From CAZAOY01 sp964486925 (GTDB taxonomy: Bacteria > Bacillota > Clostridia > Oscillospirales > Ruminococcaceae), in assembly GCA_964486925.1 (NCBI GenBank), contig CAZAOY010000021.1:1-43287 (forward strand): a stretch of DNA of 43,287 bases, given 5' to 3'. Positions 24,376 to 32,525 of this stretch are shown here, piece by piece (positions within the stretch are counted from its first letter, which is position 1; every line of letters begins with the position of its first letter). The translations under genes were made by a program, and so were the position numbers. The notes below the pieces were generated by a model that was given only the letters and a program-made list of their open reading frames with translations, ran no database searches and had not been told where the DNA came from.

Positions 24376-26499
24376 TTATCTGTTAGCAATCTCAAATCCG
24401 ATTCTACCGGTGGATACGTCGGCAGAGGTGCAGACTACCTCTACGACATCTCCTGTTTTGTAGGATTTACCCGATAGGGTTTCTCTTATCTCGAATGGGT
24501 TAGCAAGCTCATACTGTCCGTCTGGGAATCCATCGAAGCGGATTAAACCTTCGACGGTATTGTCAAGCTCCACATACATACCATACCCCATAGCTCCTGT
24601 AATGACCGCTTTGTAGCACTCGCCGATATGAGCCTTCATATACTCCGCCTTGTAGCAGTCGGTGCTGGCACGTTCTACCTGCATTGCGGTAAGCTCGGTT
24701 TGTGAGGACTGGGCAGACGCTTTTACCGCAAACTCCTTATATCGCTTGTTAATCCTGCGTTCATCCTTGCAGGCTAGCAGATCGGATAGGATACGGTGTA
24801 TCGCAAGATCGGGATACCGCCTAATCGGGGAGGTAAAGTGGGCATAGTCATCTAACGCTAAGCCGTAGTGACCGATAGGGTCAGCACTGTACACCGCCTT
24901 GGACATGGTACGAAGTAGGATGTTGTTTAACACGTTATAGTTTGATGGGGTAGCTTCACTTAGTATCTGTGAAAGGATACCCACAGGTAGCTTTGAGCGG
25001 ATAGCGGTTGTTTCAAGACCTAAGATCTTTAGCGCTTCCTTAAGTGTTTCCACCTTTTTAGGTGCGGGCGGTTCGTGGACACGGTAGACAAACGGAATCT
25101 GTCGTAGCTTTGCCGCAAGTGCCGCCGACTGGTTTGCCATTAGCATAAACTCCTCAATAATACATTCCGATTTACCCCTTGTGCGTGGCACAACATTAAT
25201 ACAGATATCCTCCTTATTTAGGATAACCTTGCTCTCTGCCTTGTCTAAGCTTGGTGCACCACGAAGTCGTTTTCTGGCTATAAGGATATCGGCAAGCTCG
25301 TCCATTAGAAGTAGTTTTTCCTTAACAAAGCTGTACTTTTCGTTAGTGTATTCATCCGCAGAGCCGTGTAGGATATCGTTAATCTCGGAATAAACCCCTT
25401 TAATGCATGAGTTAATAATAGACTTTTGGATGTCAAAATCCACTAGTGAACCCTCTAAATCAAGGGTCATAATAATAGAGAAGGTAAGCCTGTCCTCGTT
25501 TGGATTAAGGGAACAGATACCGTTTGAGAGGGAAGGCGGAAGCATAGGAACTACACGATTAGCGTAGTAAACGCTTGTACCACGGTGGTACGCCTCCTTA
25601 TCAAGGTAGCTTTCCTGCCGTACATAGTGGGAAACGTCCGCAATATGCACCCCTAGGATGTAGTAGTCGCCGATCTTTTCAATAGATACAGCGTCATCCA
25701 GATCCTTGCTGTCCGCTGAATCTATTGTAAAGATGGTATTCTGGCGGTAGTCCTCACGGTAACGCAGATCCTTCTCGGTAATCCCCTTTTTAGAAAGCAG
25801 GTTTGCTTCGTCTAGCACCTCCTGCGGGAATATAGGGGAGATACCATTAAGATCCAGCACCGCCATGGCACAGATTGCCGCCTTTTGTGAATCACCATAG
25901 ACGTTTACTATATCCACCGTCATATCGGAATGCCGTGCACCCCTTGACAGCACTCTGGCTAAAACCTTGTCGCCGTCGTTAATCCCATCACAGCTTTGCT
26001 TTGCCACCGCAATAGGAAACTGCACAAACTGTTCAGGTTGCACAAAATACCGACCATACACCCGTTTAACAGTACCAACAAACTCAGGATTTTGTAGCCG
26101 CTCTACAATCTCCACCACCTCGAACGCGTCATCATGGGTGACGCTATATAGCTTTGAGAGTAGCACCTTTTCGTTTGGAAGCCCGCCCATAAGTGAGCGC
26201 CCAGGGATAAACACCTCTTGCTGTGTTTCGTCAATCCGCGCGATACCAAAGGTTTCCTTAACCCTAAGGATAACCCCGCTAACCGCCTCCTTCTTAGCTA
26301 CAGTGGTGTTTACCGATAGGTAGATACCCTCCTTAAACTTGACCTTGCGGTCCTTTATAAGATATCTAAGGGAGCTGTCAATCATCCCTTTTGAAACCTT
26401 TTTGTCCTTAAACTCCTTGGTAAGGGTGGTAAAGGAAGCGCCTACTACACCTTTTTCGGTAATGAATTTTAGTATCCTTCTGTTTAATTCTTTCTTCAA
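24376..26499 (-). CDS. rnr: Ribonuclease R
   Basis: RNase R is a processive 3'-5' exoribonuclease that degrades structured RNA. I chose a TTG start at 26499 (then KKELNRRILKFITEKG), with GGAG 7 nt upstream; a TTG ten codons further up lacks any site. Order of domains: an N-terminal winged helix (about 1-65), two cold-shock domains (about 70-220), the RNB domain beginning TIFTIDSADSKDLDDAVS with its metal-binding aspartates, and a C-terminal S1 domain (CYKAVITGAMGYGMYVELDN). The length is 707 residues. It follows secG, the usual secG-rnr order in Firmicutes, but smpB is not next to it; a convergent gene is. Confidence 0.95.
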   Translation of the reverse strand: MKKELNRRILKFITEKGVVGASFTTLTKEFKDKKVSKGMIDSSLRYLIKDRKVKFKEGIYLSVNTTVAKKEAVSGVILRVKETFGIARIDETQQEVFIPGRSLMGGLPNEKVLLSKLYSVTHDDAFEVVEIVERLQNPEFVGTVKRVYGRYFVQPEQFVQFPIAVAKQSCDGINDGDKVLARVLSRGARHSDMTVDIVNVYGDSQKAAICAMAVLDLNGISPIFPQEVLDEANLLSKKGITEKDLRYREDYRQNTIFTIDSADSKDLDDAVSIEKIGDYYILGVHIADVSHYVRQESYLDKEAYHRGTSVYYANRVVPMLPPSLSNGICSLNPNEDRLTFSIIMTLDLEGSLVDFDIQKSIINSCIKGVYSEINDILHGSADEYTNEKYSFVKEKLLLMDELADILIARKRLRGAPSLDKAESKVILNKEDICINVVPRTRGKSECIIEEFMLMANQSAALAAKLRQIPFVYRVHEPPAPKKVETLKEALKILGLETTAIRSKLPVGILSQILSEATPSNYNVLNNILLRTMSKAVYSADPIGHYGLALDDYAHFTSPIRRYPDLAIHRILSDLLACKDERRINKRYKEFAVKASAQSSQTELTAMQVERASTDCYKAEYMKAHIGECYKAVITGAMGYGMYVELDNTVEGLIRFDGFPDGQYELANPFEIRETLSGKSYKTGDVVEVVCTSADVSTGRIGFEIANR

Positions 26500-26597
26500 A
26501 TCATCTCTCCAATCTTTATTAAAAATCAAAAAGGCATATCAAAGGTAGACTATCGTCTATCTCTAATATACCCAGTAAAATTATATTTTATCGTTCC

Positions 26598-26849
26598 TTA
26601 CTTAAAGTATCTCATAGCAAGATTAATAGCAATTACTACACAAAAGAACACAATCGACAGAATTAATGTAAGCTTAGAAAGCTTTGCATCTAAGGTTTTT
26701 CCTTGATTCTTGCTTAGAAAAGAATCAGATTGACCGCCTGTTAGACCTTGTAGTCCGTTTTGTTTAGAGTCCTGCATAGTTACGACTAACACTATAACTA
26801 GACTAAGTATTATTAGCACCGATCCACCAATTATCCCGATAGCATTCAT
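26598..26849 (-). CDS. secG: Preprotein translocase subunit SecG
   Basis: This small 83-residue membrane protein is an accessory part of the SecYEG channel. It has two hydrophobic helices (about 5-24 and 60-79) joined by the polar loop MQDSKQNGLQGLTGGQSDSF, which contains the Gly-rich segment usual in SecG. GGAGG lies 9 nt before the ATG. It is upstream of rnr by about 100 nt on the same strand, a conserved pairing that supports the call. Confidence 0.95.
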   Translation of the reverse strand: MNAIGIIGGSVLIILSLVIVLVVTMQDSKQNGLQGLTGGQSDSFLSKNQGKTLDAKLSKLTLILSIVFFCVVIAINLAMRYFK

Positions 26850-26935
26850 CTTAAAATTCCTCCATATATATCATGTAATTATAATTAATTCTAACCATAA
26901 GTAATTGCAACTATACTATTATACCATATACGACA

Positions 26936-26975
26936 AAAATAATCAAGCCTTTTTTATAAAAAACTTGATTATTTT
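26936..26975 (-). terminator. AT-rich hairpin upstream of secG
   Basis: Arms AAAATAATCAAG (26936-26947) and CTTGATTATTTT (26964-26975) pair perfectly over 12 bp. Read on the minus strand the stem runs into TTTTTG, like an intrinsic terminator for transcripts coming from the gap side. Between here and secG only AT-rich leader sequence is seen. Confidence 0.6.
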
Positions 26976-27030
26976 ACCGTAAAATTTTGCGTAATTAATC
27001 TATTATAGGTTGTTAATATTTACCGGTAAG

Positions 27031-27165
27031 GTGAAACTTCTTGGATTGGTCACATCAGAGCTTTCTTCTCACACTATCCCTTCTAGAGCGATAATTGAAA
27101 AAAGCAAGGTAGAAGCGTTAAAAGAAGCTTTGGCTATTATCAATTGGTTACATCAGAGCTTTTAA
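27031..27165 (+). pseudogene. Short ORF, probable remnant of a larger gene
   Basis: A GTG at 27031 opens a 44-residue frame that starts VKLLGLVTSELSSHTIPSR and ends in a helical KVEALKEALAIINWLHQSF before TAA at 27163. The frame is open upstream to 26995, so it is not a neat small gene, and no ribosome binding site is visible. The pattern is weakly like the C-terminal end of DapA-family lyases (a LLGL motif, then an IP, then a final KLKEAL-type helix). That is a guess. It may be the decayed 3' end of a gene. Confidence 0.3.
27045..27162 (+). repeat. Direct repeat pair, 20 bp, 98 bp apart
   Basis: ATTGGTCACATCAGAGCTTT (27045-27064) and ATTGGTTACATCAGAGCTTT (27143-27162) match at 19 of 20 positions. 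They fall in different reading frames of the short ORF, so protein-level repetition does not explain them. No further copy was seen in the window. Confidence 0.8.
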
Positions 27166-27229
27166 TGGACGAGTAAACTGTGAATCGATAGCTATTGATT
27201 TTACCTTCAAAATAGTGTATAATGAATAG

Positions 27230-27329
27230 NNNNNNNNNNNNNNNNNNNNNNNNNNNNNNNNNNNNNNNNNNNNNNNNNNNNNNNNNNNNNNNNNNNNNNN
27301 NNNNNNNNNNNNNNNNNNNNNNNNNNNNN
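27230..27329. other. Assembly gap (100 N)
   Basis: Exactly 100 N bases, the usual placeholder for a gap of unknown length. See the flanking identical 55-mers. Confidence 0.99.
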
Positions 27330-27349
27330 AAACTGTGAATCGATAGCTA

Positions 27350-27378
27350 TTGATTTTACCTTCAAAATAGTGTATAAT
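27350..27378 (+). promoter_or_regulatory. Promoter upstream of the tRNA-like sequence
   Basis: TTGATT (27350-27355) and TATAAT (27373-27378) are separated by exactly 17 bases. The predicted start point is about 25 nt before the tRNA-like sequence. The same promoter is present in the left copy of the 55-nt repeat (27195-27223). Confidence 0.75.
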
Positions 27379-27407
27379 GAATAGGTTAGATAAACCGTTT
27401 TAATATA

Positions 27408-27481
27408 CACCCCCGTAGTAAAGTGGGTATTAAAAGCCATCCTATGGGTTAATCATCAGTTCAACTCCAGTCGGGGTGCCA
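27408..27481 (+). tRNA. Degenerate tRNA-like sequence, possible tRNA-Arg(CCU) or tRNA pseudogene
   Basis: Landmarks of a tRNA are in order. A 5' CACCCCCG pairs with 3' CGGGGTG, followed by an encoded CCA, but with one bulged C. The D-loop is AGTGGGTA (A14, G18-G19 and A21 equivalents). A seven-base anticodon-type loop ATCCTAT has T33 and A37, giving anticodon CCT. The T-loop GTTCAACTC fits the consensus GTTCRANYC. Against a functional tRNA, the anticodon stem has a G-G mismatch, and the T stem pairs at only three of five positions, one of them a wobble. It follows a good promoter. It may be a decayed tRNA, a divergent element-borne tRNA, or a sequence affected by the nearby assembly problem. 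Nothing recognisable lies between it and the glycosyltransferase gene (27482-27683). Confidence 0.35.
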
Positions 27482-27683
27482 AATATTAACAATGTCGACA
27501 GATAATAAAGAAGGAATCAAAAATAACAATATAGAAGATTTTGCTTATGTAAAATACTAAATCGATTTTTGTATTCTTATTTTTTCTTTATCTTCTCTTA
27601 TTCTTCTTTCACTCGCCTGAGGGCGGATTTTGGGGCGAGCTAGGTTCACTCCTGTTTGTTTTGAAAAGAGGTAATAAATTATT

Positions 27684-28658
27684 ATGATAAAAGTTAGTGT
27701 AGTTGTACCGGCGTACAATGTAGAAAAGTATCTTAAGCGATGTATTGATAGCATAACAAAGCAGGATCTTCAGGAGATCCAAATCCTCATAGTGAATGAT
27801 GGTAGTACCGATACTACAGGAACTGTTGCGGATGAATTGGCAATGACAGATGACAGAATAACGGTTATTCACACTGAGAATAGGGGGTTGTCACAGGCTA
27901 GAAATGCCGGTGTAGAGGTTTGTGTTGGTGAGTATCTTACATTTGTAGACTCTGATGACTATCTTCTGCCAGGTGCGCTTAGCGGGATGTACGGTTTAGC
28001 AAAGGCGGATGACCTTGATGTGCTATGCTGTACAGCTATTGAGGAGGGTAAGAACGGCAGTAACAAAGAGTACCGGTTTAACCCACCACATTTAGCGCTA
28101 GGGGTTCGCACAGGGGTGGAATTCTTTGCAAATAACTATAAGTTGAACAGTTTTATTATCACTGCATGGGCGAAGGTTGTAAAGTTATCCTTCTTGCGGT
28201 CGATAGACCTTAGCTTCTACCCTAGGTTATATCACGAAGATTTACTCTGGACACCACAGCTGATGTTTGCGGCTAAACGTGCTAGTGGGATTAATCTACC
28301 TGTATACTACTATTATTATAACAACCAATCCATCACTAATAGCACAAGACTTGCAAAGCTTTATAGTGACCGAATGCTTATCTACACTGAACTGGAACGG
28401 ATAGTGAATGCACTGGATAATGAACGGTATAGGGTGCTTTTTTTGTCATGGTTTGCAAGGGAGTATATGTATTATGCTGGTTCGGAGGTAATAGCATCGA
28501 GTGAGTACAGCACGGATGTAAATCTATCATATGTTAAGGGTAAATTTAGCAGTCCGTTTTACCTACTGCTAGTGTGGATTTTTATGAATCATTATAGGTT
28601 GTTTGTAGTTATGATGTCCCTTAAGGGTAGACTAGACAGAGCTTTGGGAAACAGGTAA
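27684..28658 (+). CDS. Family 2 glycosyltransferase
   Basis: This GT-A enzyme transfers a sugar from a nucleotide-sugar donor, probably to a cell-surface glycan. Residues 1-110 contain the GT2 landmarks: VSVVVPAYNVEKYLKRCIDS, VNDGSTDTTG and the metal-binding D89-S-D91 in FVDSDDY. A later segment, YPRLYHEDLLWTPQLMFAA, has the ED motif typical of the catalytic region. The C-terminus has a weakly hydrophobic, basic helix that may associate with the membrane. Length 324. The AGAGGT site is about 12 nt from the ATG, rather far. It stands alone between the tRNA-like sequence and a strong terminator. Its acceptor is unknown, and a link to the teichoic acid genes 5 kb away is only suggestive. Confidence 0.9.
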   Translation: MIKVSVVVPAYNVEKYLKRCIDSITKQDLQEIQILIVNDGSTDTTGTVADELAMTDDRITVIHTENRGLSQARNAGVEVCVGEYLTFVDSDDYLLPGALSGMYGLAKADDLDVLCCTAIEEGKNGSNKEYRFNPPHLALGVRTGVEFFANNYKLNSFIITAWAKVVKLSFLRSIDLSFYPRLYHEDLLWTPQLMFAAKRASGINLPVYYYYYNNQSITNSTRLAKLYSDRMLIYTELERIVNALDNERYRVLFLSWFAREYMYYAGSEVIASSEYSTDVNLSYVKGKFSSPFYLLLVWIFMNHYRLFVVMMSLKGRLDRALGNR

Positions 28659-28677
28659 GGTGGCTTATTACGTAAAC

Positions 28678-28731
28678 AAACACAAAAAAACCTTGAATGC
28701 CGCAGGTGGCACGCGAGGTTTTTTTGTGTTT
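28678..28731 (+). terminator. Bidirectional terminator between glycosyltransferase and aldo-keto reductase genes
   Basis: Arms at 28678-28693 and 28716-28731 pair perfectly over 16 bp, with A7 on the left and T7 on the right side of the stem. An inner GCC/GGC pair closes the loop. It lies between convergent genes and can stop both. Confidence 0.9.
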
Positions 28732-28771
28732 CTTATAGCATTAGCTTTGCAAAAGCTTACGGTAAATACCC

Positions 28772-29911
28772 TTAGCTTGTTAAAGCGGTGTGCGCTTCCT
28801 TTAGCTTTTTAATAATCTCGATACGTTGAGGGCAATGTCCTTCACATTTACCGCACTCTACGCACTGGCTAGCGTCGGTTTTAGAGGACTGTAGCACCTG
28901 ATTATAGAGCCAGCTTTGACCTTGGGATTTTTCGATAACCCTAGCGGTGTTGTTGTAAATCTCAAAGATTTCAGGGATATCAACGTTCTTAGGGCAAGGC
29001 ATACAGTATCCGCAGGCGGTACATGGTACTAGCGTTTTCTTGTTCCATTCCTCACGAGCGATATCAAACTGCTTCTTCTCATCCTCGGTTAAAACGTTTA
29101 CCTCTGCCTTGCTAAAGATCTCGATGTTCTCTTTAAGCTGTTCTAAGCTACTGCAACCGCTTAACATTACGGTACATTCAGGTTGGTCATATAACCATCT
29201 AAACGCCTTTTCAGCATAGGATGAACCAGATACTAAAGCTAGCGCATTAGCCACCTCTGGCGGAGGGTCCATAGCAAGCATACCACCACGAAGGGATTCC
29301 ATAATAACTACAGGAAGACCCTTATCGCTTGCATATTTAAGACCTTCAACCCCCGCTTGGTTGTACTTATCAAAGTAGTTATACTGCATCATCGCCATAT
29401 CCCAATCAAAGGTATCTATAATCTCTTTCCAGTGATCCAGTCTTTCATGCATAGAAAAGGCGATGTATTTTATCTTGCCAGCCGCTTTAAACTCCTTCAT
29501 ACCCTCGATAGCGTCAAACTTCTTAACGATATCCCAGTTTTCAGCGTAAAGATTATGAAGCAGATAGATGTCGATATAGTCGGTTTGTAGTCGCTTTAGC
29601 TGTTCCTCCAGTAGCTTTGGCATGTCGCTTTTATCCTTAATAAGCCAGGTAGGAAGCTTGGTTACAAGGATAACCTTTTCACGGTATCCGTCCTGTAAAG
29701 CCTTACCAACTACCACCTCGCTACCTGCATAGGCATAGGCAGTGTCTATGTAGTTTACGCCGTGGTCGATAGCGTAACGCACCATCTCGATAGCCTTAGG
29801 TTCGTCGATTATATCCTCACCCTTATCATTCTTTGTCTGAGGAAATCTCATACAGCCTAAACCGAATCTAGAAACCTCAAAGGGATGTTTACCAAACTTA
29901 ACGTAGTTCAT
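28772..29911 (-). CDS. Aldo-keto reductase with C-terminal ferredoxin-type domain
   Basis: An N-terminal (beta/alpha)8 aldo-keto reductase domain (about 1-280) has the Asp and Tyr of IDTAYAYAGSE, the Lys of LVTKLPTW and the His of YLLHNL. It is fused to a 4Fe-4S domain: C297-C300-C303-C306 and C350-C353-C356-C360, enough for two clusters. This architecture is common in anaerobic Clostridia, where electrons probably pass between the clusters and a bound nucleotide or flavin partner; the carbonyl substrate is unknown. Length 379. GGAGG lies 8 nt upstream of the ATG. It has its own promoter and a shared terminator, so it is probably monocistronic. Confidence 0.93.
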   Translation of the reverse strand: MNYVKFGKHPFEVSRFGLGCMRFPQTKNDKGEDIIDEPKAIEMVRYAIDHGVNYIDTAYAYAGSEVVVGKALQDGYREKVILVTKLPTWLIKDKSDMPKLLEEQLKRLQTDYIDIYLLHNLYAENWDIVKKFDAIEGMKEFKAAGKIKYIAFSMHERLDHWKEIIDTFDWDMAMMQYNYFDKYNQAGVEGLKYASDKGLPVVIMESLRGGMLAMDPPPEVANALALVSGSSYAEKAFRWLYDQPECTVMLSGCSSLEQLKENIEIFSKAEVNVLTEDEKKQFDIAREEWNKKTLVPCTACGYCMPCPKNVDIPEIFEIYNNTARVIEKSQGQSWLYNQVLQSSKTDASQCVECGKCEGHCPQRIEIIKKLKEAHTALTS

Positions 29912-29965
29912 TTATAATTCCTCCATTTATTACCTTTAGTATATTTGGGTAATCCTTACCATTTT

Positions 29966-29994
29966 AGTATACCATAGTTATTAATAAAATGCAA
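29966..29994 (-). promoter_or_regulatory. Promoter of the aldo-keto reductase gene
   Basis: On the minus strand TTGCAT (29989-29994) and TATACT (29966-29971) are exactly 17 bases apart, about 55 nt upstream of the ATG at 29911. Confidence 0.78.
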
Positions 29995-30037
29995 CAATTT
30001 TCATGGTAAATTTTAGATTTTTTACACAGCTATTTAG

Positions 30038-30613
30038 TTATGACTCCTTGCGGGTTAGCTTTATCGAAAGGTTAACATCGGGCAGGGTTATGCTGTTAAT
30101 AGTGTTTGTCTTATCCAAAGAGATGTTAAACTGTGATTTGCCGTGGTTTCCGGTTACTATAAGGTTATCGCTGAATCTATCGTTTTGTATTGTAACCTGA
30201 GAAGGGTCGGAGGCAATGTCTATGCTGTCTATCATATATTTTATAGCGGTGTTAAGTAGCTTTGAGTCATTTGTCACTTCAAAATCAAAACCGTTGTAGG
30301 ATACAGAAGCAATAGCGTTGTCGTAGCTAAACTTTACCCCTTTAAGGCTTCTAGGGCTGTTAATCAGTAGCGAGCCCTTGCCCTTGCCCTGCTTTTCAAA
30401 ATCCCCAACAATTACAACATCGTTAAAGGTAATCTCGGCGGTTGCTACAAATGGGGTGTGCATTTGGGTTGCAATTACCTTTTTAGACGGTACCTTTTGG
30501 ATCTCCTCTTGTGGTTTAGTTTGGTTCATCATAATTGCAAGGGTAGCGGATACTACGCATAGCACCACAATAACAAACCAGTTCTTCTTTACCATTCCTA
30601 ACAGTTTACCCAT
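30038..30613 (-). CDS. Membrane-anchored protein of unknown function
   Basis: I do not recognise a named family. The 191-residue protein has one N-terminal transmembrane helix (about residues 12-29, WFVIVVLCVVSATLAIMM) after a basic start. A mostly beta-strand extracytoplasmic domain with alternating polar strands follows (TAEITFNDVVIVGDFEKQGKG to the end). The half-barrel-like pattern of strands, as in LolA-like lipoprotein-carrier folds, is a possibility based on pattern only. GGAG lies 4 nt before the ATG. It is upstream of the aldo-keto reductase on the same strand but separated by that gene's own promoter. Confidence 0.75.
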   Translation of the reverse strand: MGKLLGMVKKNWFVIVVLCVVSATLAIMMNQTKPQEEIQKVPSKKVIATQMHTPFVATAEITFNDVVIVGDFEKQGKGKGSLLINSPRSLKGVKFSYDNAIASVSYNGFDFEVTNDSKLLNTAIKYMIDSIDIASDPSQVTIQNDRFSDNLIVTGNHGKSQFNISLDKTNTINSITLPDVNLSIKLTRKES

Positions 30614-30820
30614 AAAACTCCATTTCTCCGCCGCAGAAGATGTTTGTTAGCAGATACTAATAGTCAATAAACAGTTTGATAAAAGCCTGCAAAGCCTATG
30701 GGCATAGGCAACAAAACTTAATATAGATTAGGTTTATTGAAGGTTAGCATTACAATTAAAGCACCACAAGCGGCGGGGGTGGAGCTTTAACTTTAGTCAA
30801 AATATTAGTGTATGTAACAT

Positions 30821-30867
30821 AAAACAGTTACATACAATTACGTTGGCACATAAATGTAGCTGTTTTT
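30821..30867 (-). terminator. Terminator after the nnr operon
   Basis: Arms at 30821-30833 and 30854-30866 (AAAACAGTTACAT with ATGTAGCTGTTTT) pair with one wobble. T runs flank both sides, longer on plus. It lies 90 nt beyond the nnr stop. The rest of 30614-30956 shows nothing clear. Confidence 0.65.
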
Positions 30868-30956
30868 TACTCTATATACAGCTAGTATCGAAAGAAACTC
30901 AAAGCACAGTTGATACTATTAAGTGCCGAAGTAATATATAACCTTTAACATCCTAC

Positions 30957-32513
30957 CTATTCGAAGTCTTTAAGGGTGGTCTTGATATTCTCTATAATAT
31001 CTCTAGCTAAAACCGAATGTAGAGCGGTGGTCTTTGCCACATTATCGGCGCAGAGTCCGTGGAGGTGCACTCCACATACCGCCGCTTCGCTACAGCTAAG
31101 CCCCATAGCACAAAAGCTGCCAATCATACCGGATAAAACATCTCCCGAGCCGCCCTTAGCAAGCCCCGCATTACCGGTGGTATTAAGATAGACAGTACCA
31201 TTAGGCAGTGCGATAACGGTGTTCTCTCCCTTTAGCACAACGGTTAAGTTATGTTTTATAGCCATAGCCTTGGCTATGCTAGCGCCGTTACGCTTAACAT
31301 CGGGTATGGAACTACCGCAAAGCCTTGCAAATTCCCCCGGGTGAGGGGTTATTACAAGCTCGGCTTTAGCTTTCGTTAGTATATTTATATTATCATTAAC
31401 GGAATTTATTCCGTCGGCATCCAAAATTATTTTTCCTTCATATTCCCTTAAAAGCCGCCCTACTAACAGCTTAACATCACCAGACTGCCCTAACCCACAG
31501 CCGATTATAACCGCAGAGTAACGCCTTATCTCATCCAAGAGAAGGTCAATATTTTCACTAAAAGCAATAAATCCATCCTTGTTCTGTAGCGGTAGGGTCA
31601 TCGCCTCCATTATATGAGGTGCGACTATAGAGCAGACATATTCGGTGGACGCTAAAGCGGTTATCCCCGCTCCACACCGTAAGGCGGCGAGCGTCGACAT
31701 AAGCGCCGCCCCGCCCATCCTACGGCTACCGGATATATTTAAAAGCTTTCCATAATCACCCTTGTTAGAGTCCTTCCTTCTTTTAGGAAGGATAGATTTT
31801 ATTAGGTCATGGTCGATAACAGTAGGTGAGTTTACTGAGAGATCCAGTACAAACGGCTCTATCCCGATATCTATTACGGTAACCTCCCCCATAATATCGT
31901 AAAGGCCTTTTATAGTATGTGCTGGCTTTAGGGTGGAGAAGGTTGCAGTGCAGTCCGCCTTAAAACAGTTTGGGTCGATACTGTGACTATCAGAGATATC
32001 ACACTCTACACCCGAGGGGATATCCATCGCTACCTTGTATGCCGTAGCTTGGTTACAGGATTTAAACAGTGCTGACAGACTTGTGGTTAAAGATCCCCGA
32101 AAGCCAATACCGTAGACACTGTCCACAATAACTGCCGATTGCGATACAAGCTTATCTAAATCTTTACTAGAGAGTTCCTCTAGTCGGTATATAGGTATCT
32201 TGCCAGTGTCTATACGGCTGTAGTTTGTAATGCTGTCTTTAGTGGTAGGCTCTGCGCTTGTTAGGAGTAAGGTAACCTTTTTGCCTTGCTCTGATAAAAG
32301 ACGTGCTACCACCAGTCCGTCACCGCCGTTGTTACCGTTTCCCACTAGGATTAGTGTGTTTTGCAAATTATCAAAGCCTTTATCTTGTAGGTAGCCCAAA
32401 ATTACCTTAGTAACACCCCGCCCCGCATTCTCCATTAAGCTGTAGTAGTCGGTCTTACCAAGCAGTACCGACAGCTCCTCCGCTAGCTTTGTCTGTAGCT
32501 TATCCAGTATCAT
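30957..32513 (-). CDS. nnr: Bifunctional NAD(P)H-hydrate epimerase / ADP-dependent dehydratase
   Basis: This repair enzyme converts damaged NADHX and NADPHX back to NADH and NADPH. The N-terminal YjeF epimerase domain (about 1-215) contains GNGNNGGDGLVVARLL and MDIPSGVECD. The C-terminal ribokinase-like dehydratase domain (about 225-515) contains VITPHPGEFARL, VLKGENTVIALPNG and the nucleotide-binding NAGLAKGGSGDVLSGMIG. The 518-residue fused length is typical. Start ATG with GGGGGG about 7 nt upstream. It is the last gene of a three-gene operon after grx-like and sfp genes. Phosphopantetheinyl transferase and nnr are frequent neighbours in Firmicutes. Confidence 0.96.
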   Translation of the reverse strand: MILDKLQTKLAEELSVLLGKTDYYSLMENAGRGVTKVILGYLQDKGFDNLQNTLILVGNGNNGGDGLVVARLLSEQGKKVTLLLTSAEPTTKDSITNYSRIDTGKIPIYRLEELSSKDLDKLVSQSAVIVDSVYGIGFRGSLTTSLSALFKSCNQATAYKVAMDIPSGVECDISDSHSIDPNCFKADCTATFSTLKPAHTIKGLYDIMGEVTVIDIGIEPFVLDLSVNSPTVIDHDLIKSILPKRRKDSNKGDYGKLLNISGSRRMGGAALMSTLAALRCGAGITALASTEYVCSIVAPHIMEAMTLPLQNKDGFIAFSENIDLLLDEIRRYSAVIIGCGLGQSGDVKLLVGRLLREYEGKIILDADGINSVNDNINILTKAKAELVITPHPGEFARLCGSSIPDVKRNGASIAKAMAIKHNLTVVLKGENTVIALPNGTVYLNTTGNAGLAKGGSGDVLSGMIGSFCAMGLSCSEAAVCGVHLHGLCADNVAKTTALHSVLARDIIENIKTTLKDFE

Positions 32514-32525
32514 ATTAAGCCCCCC

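Larger units (their letters stand above)
27175..27384 (+). repeat. Identical 55-nt sequences flanking the scaffold gap
   Basis: 27175-27229 and 27330-27384 are identical over 55 bases and touch the N run on each side. Each copy contains a promoter-like TTGATT-17-TATAAT. Either the two contigs overlap by this stretch and the gap is artificial, or there is a true direct repeat with unknown sequence between. Confidence 0.9.

Noticed and set aside
27207..27440. A frame running through the N bases.
   Set aside because: It is an artefact of translating unknown bases.
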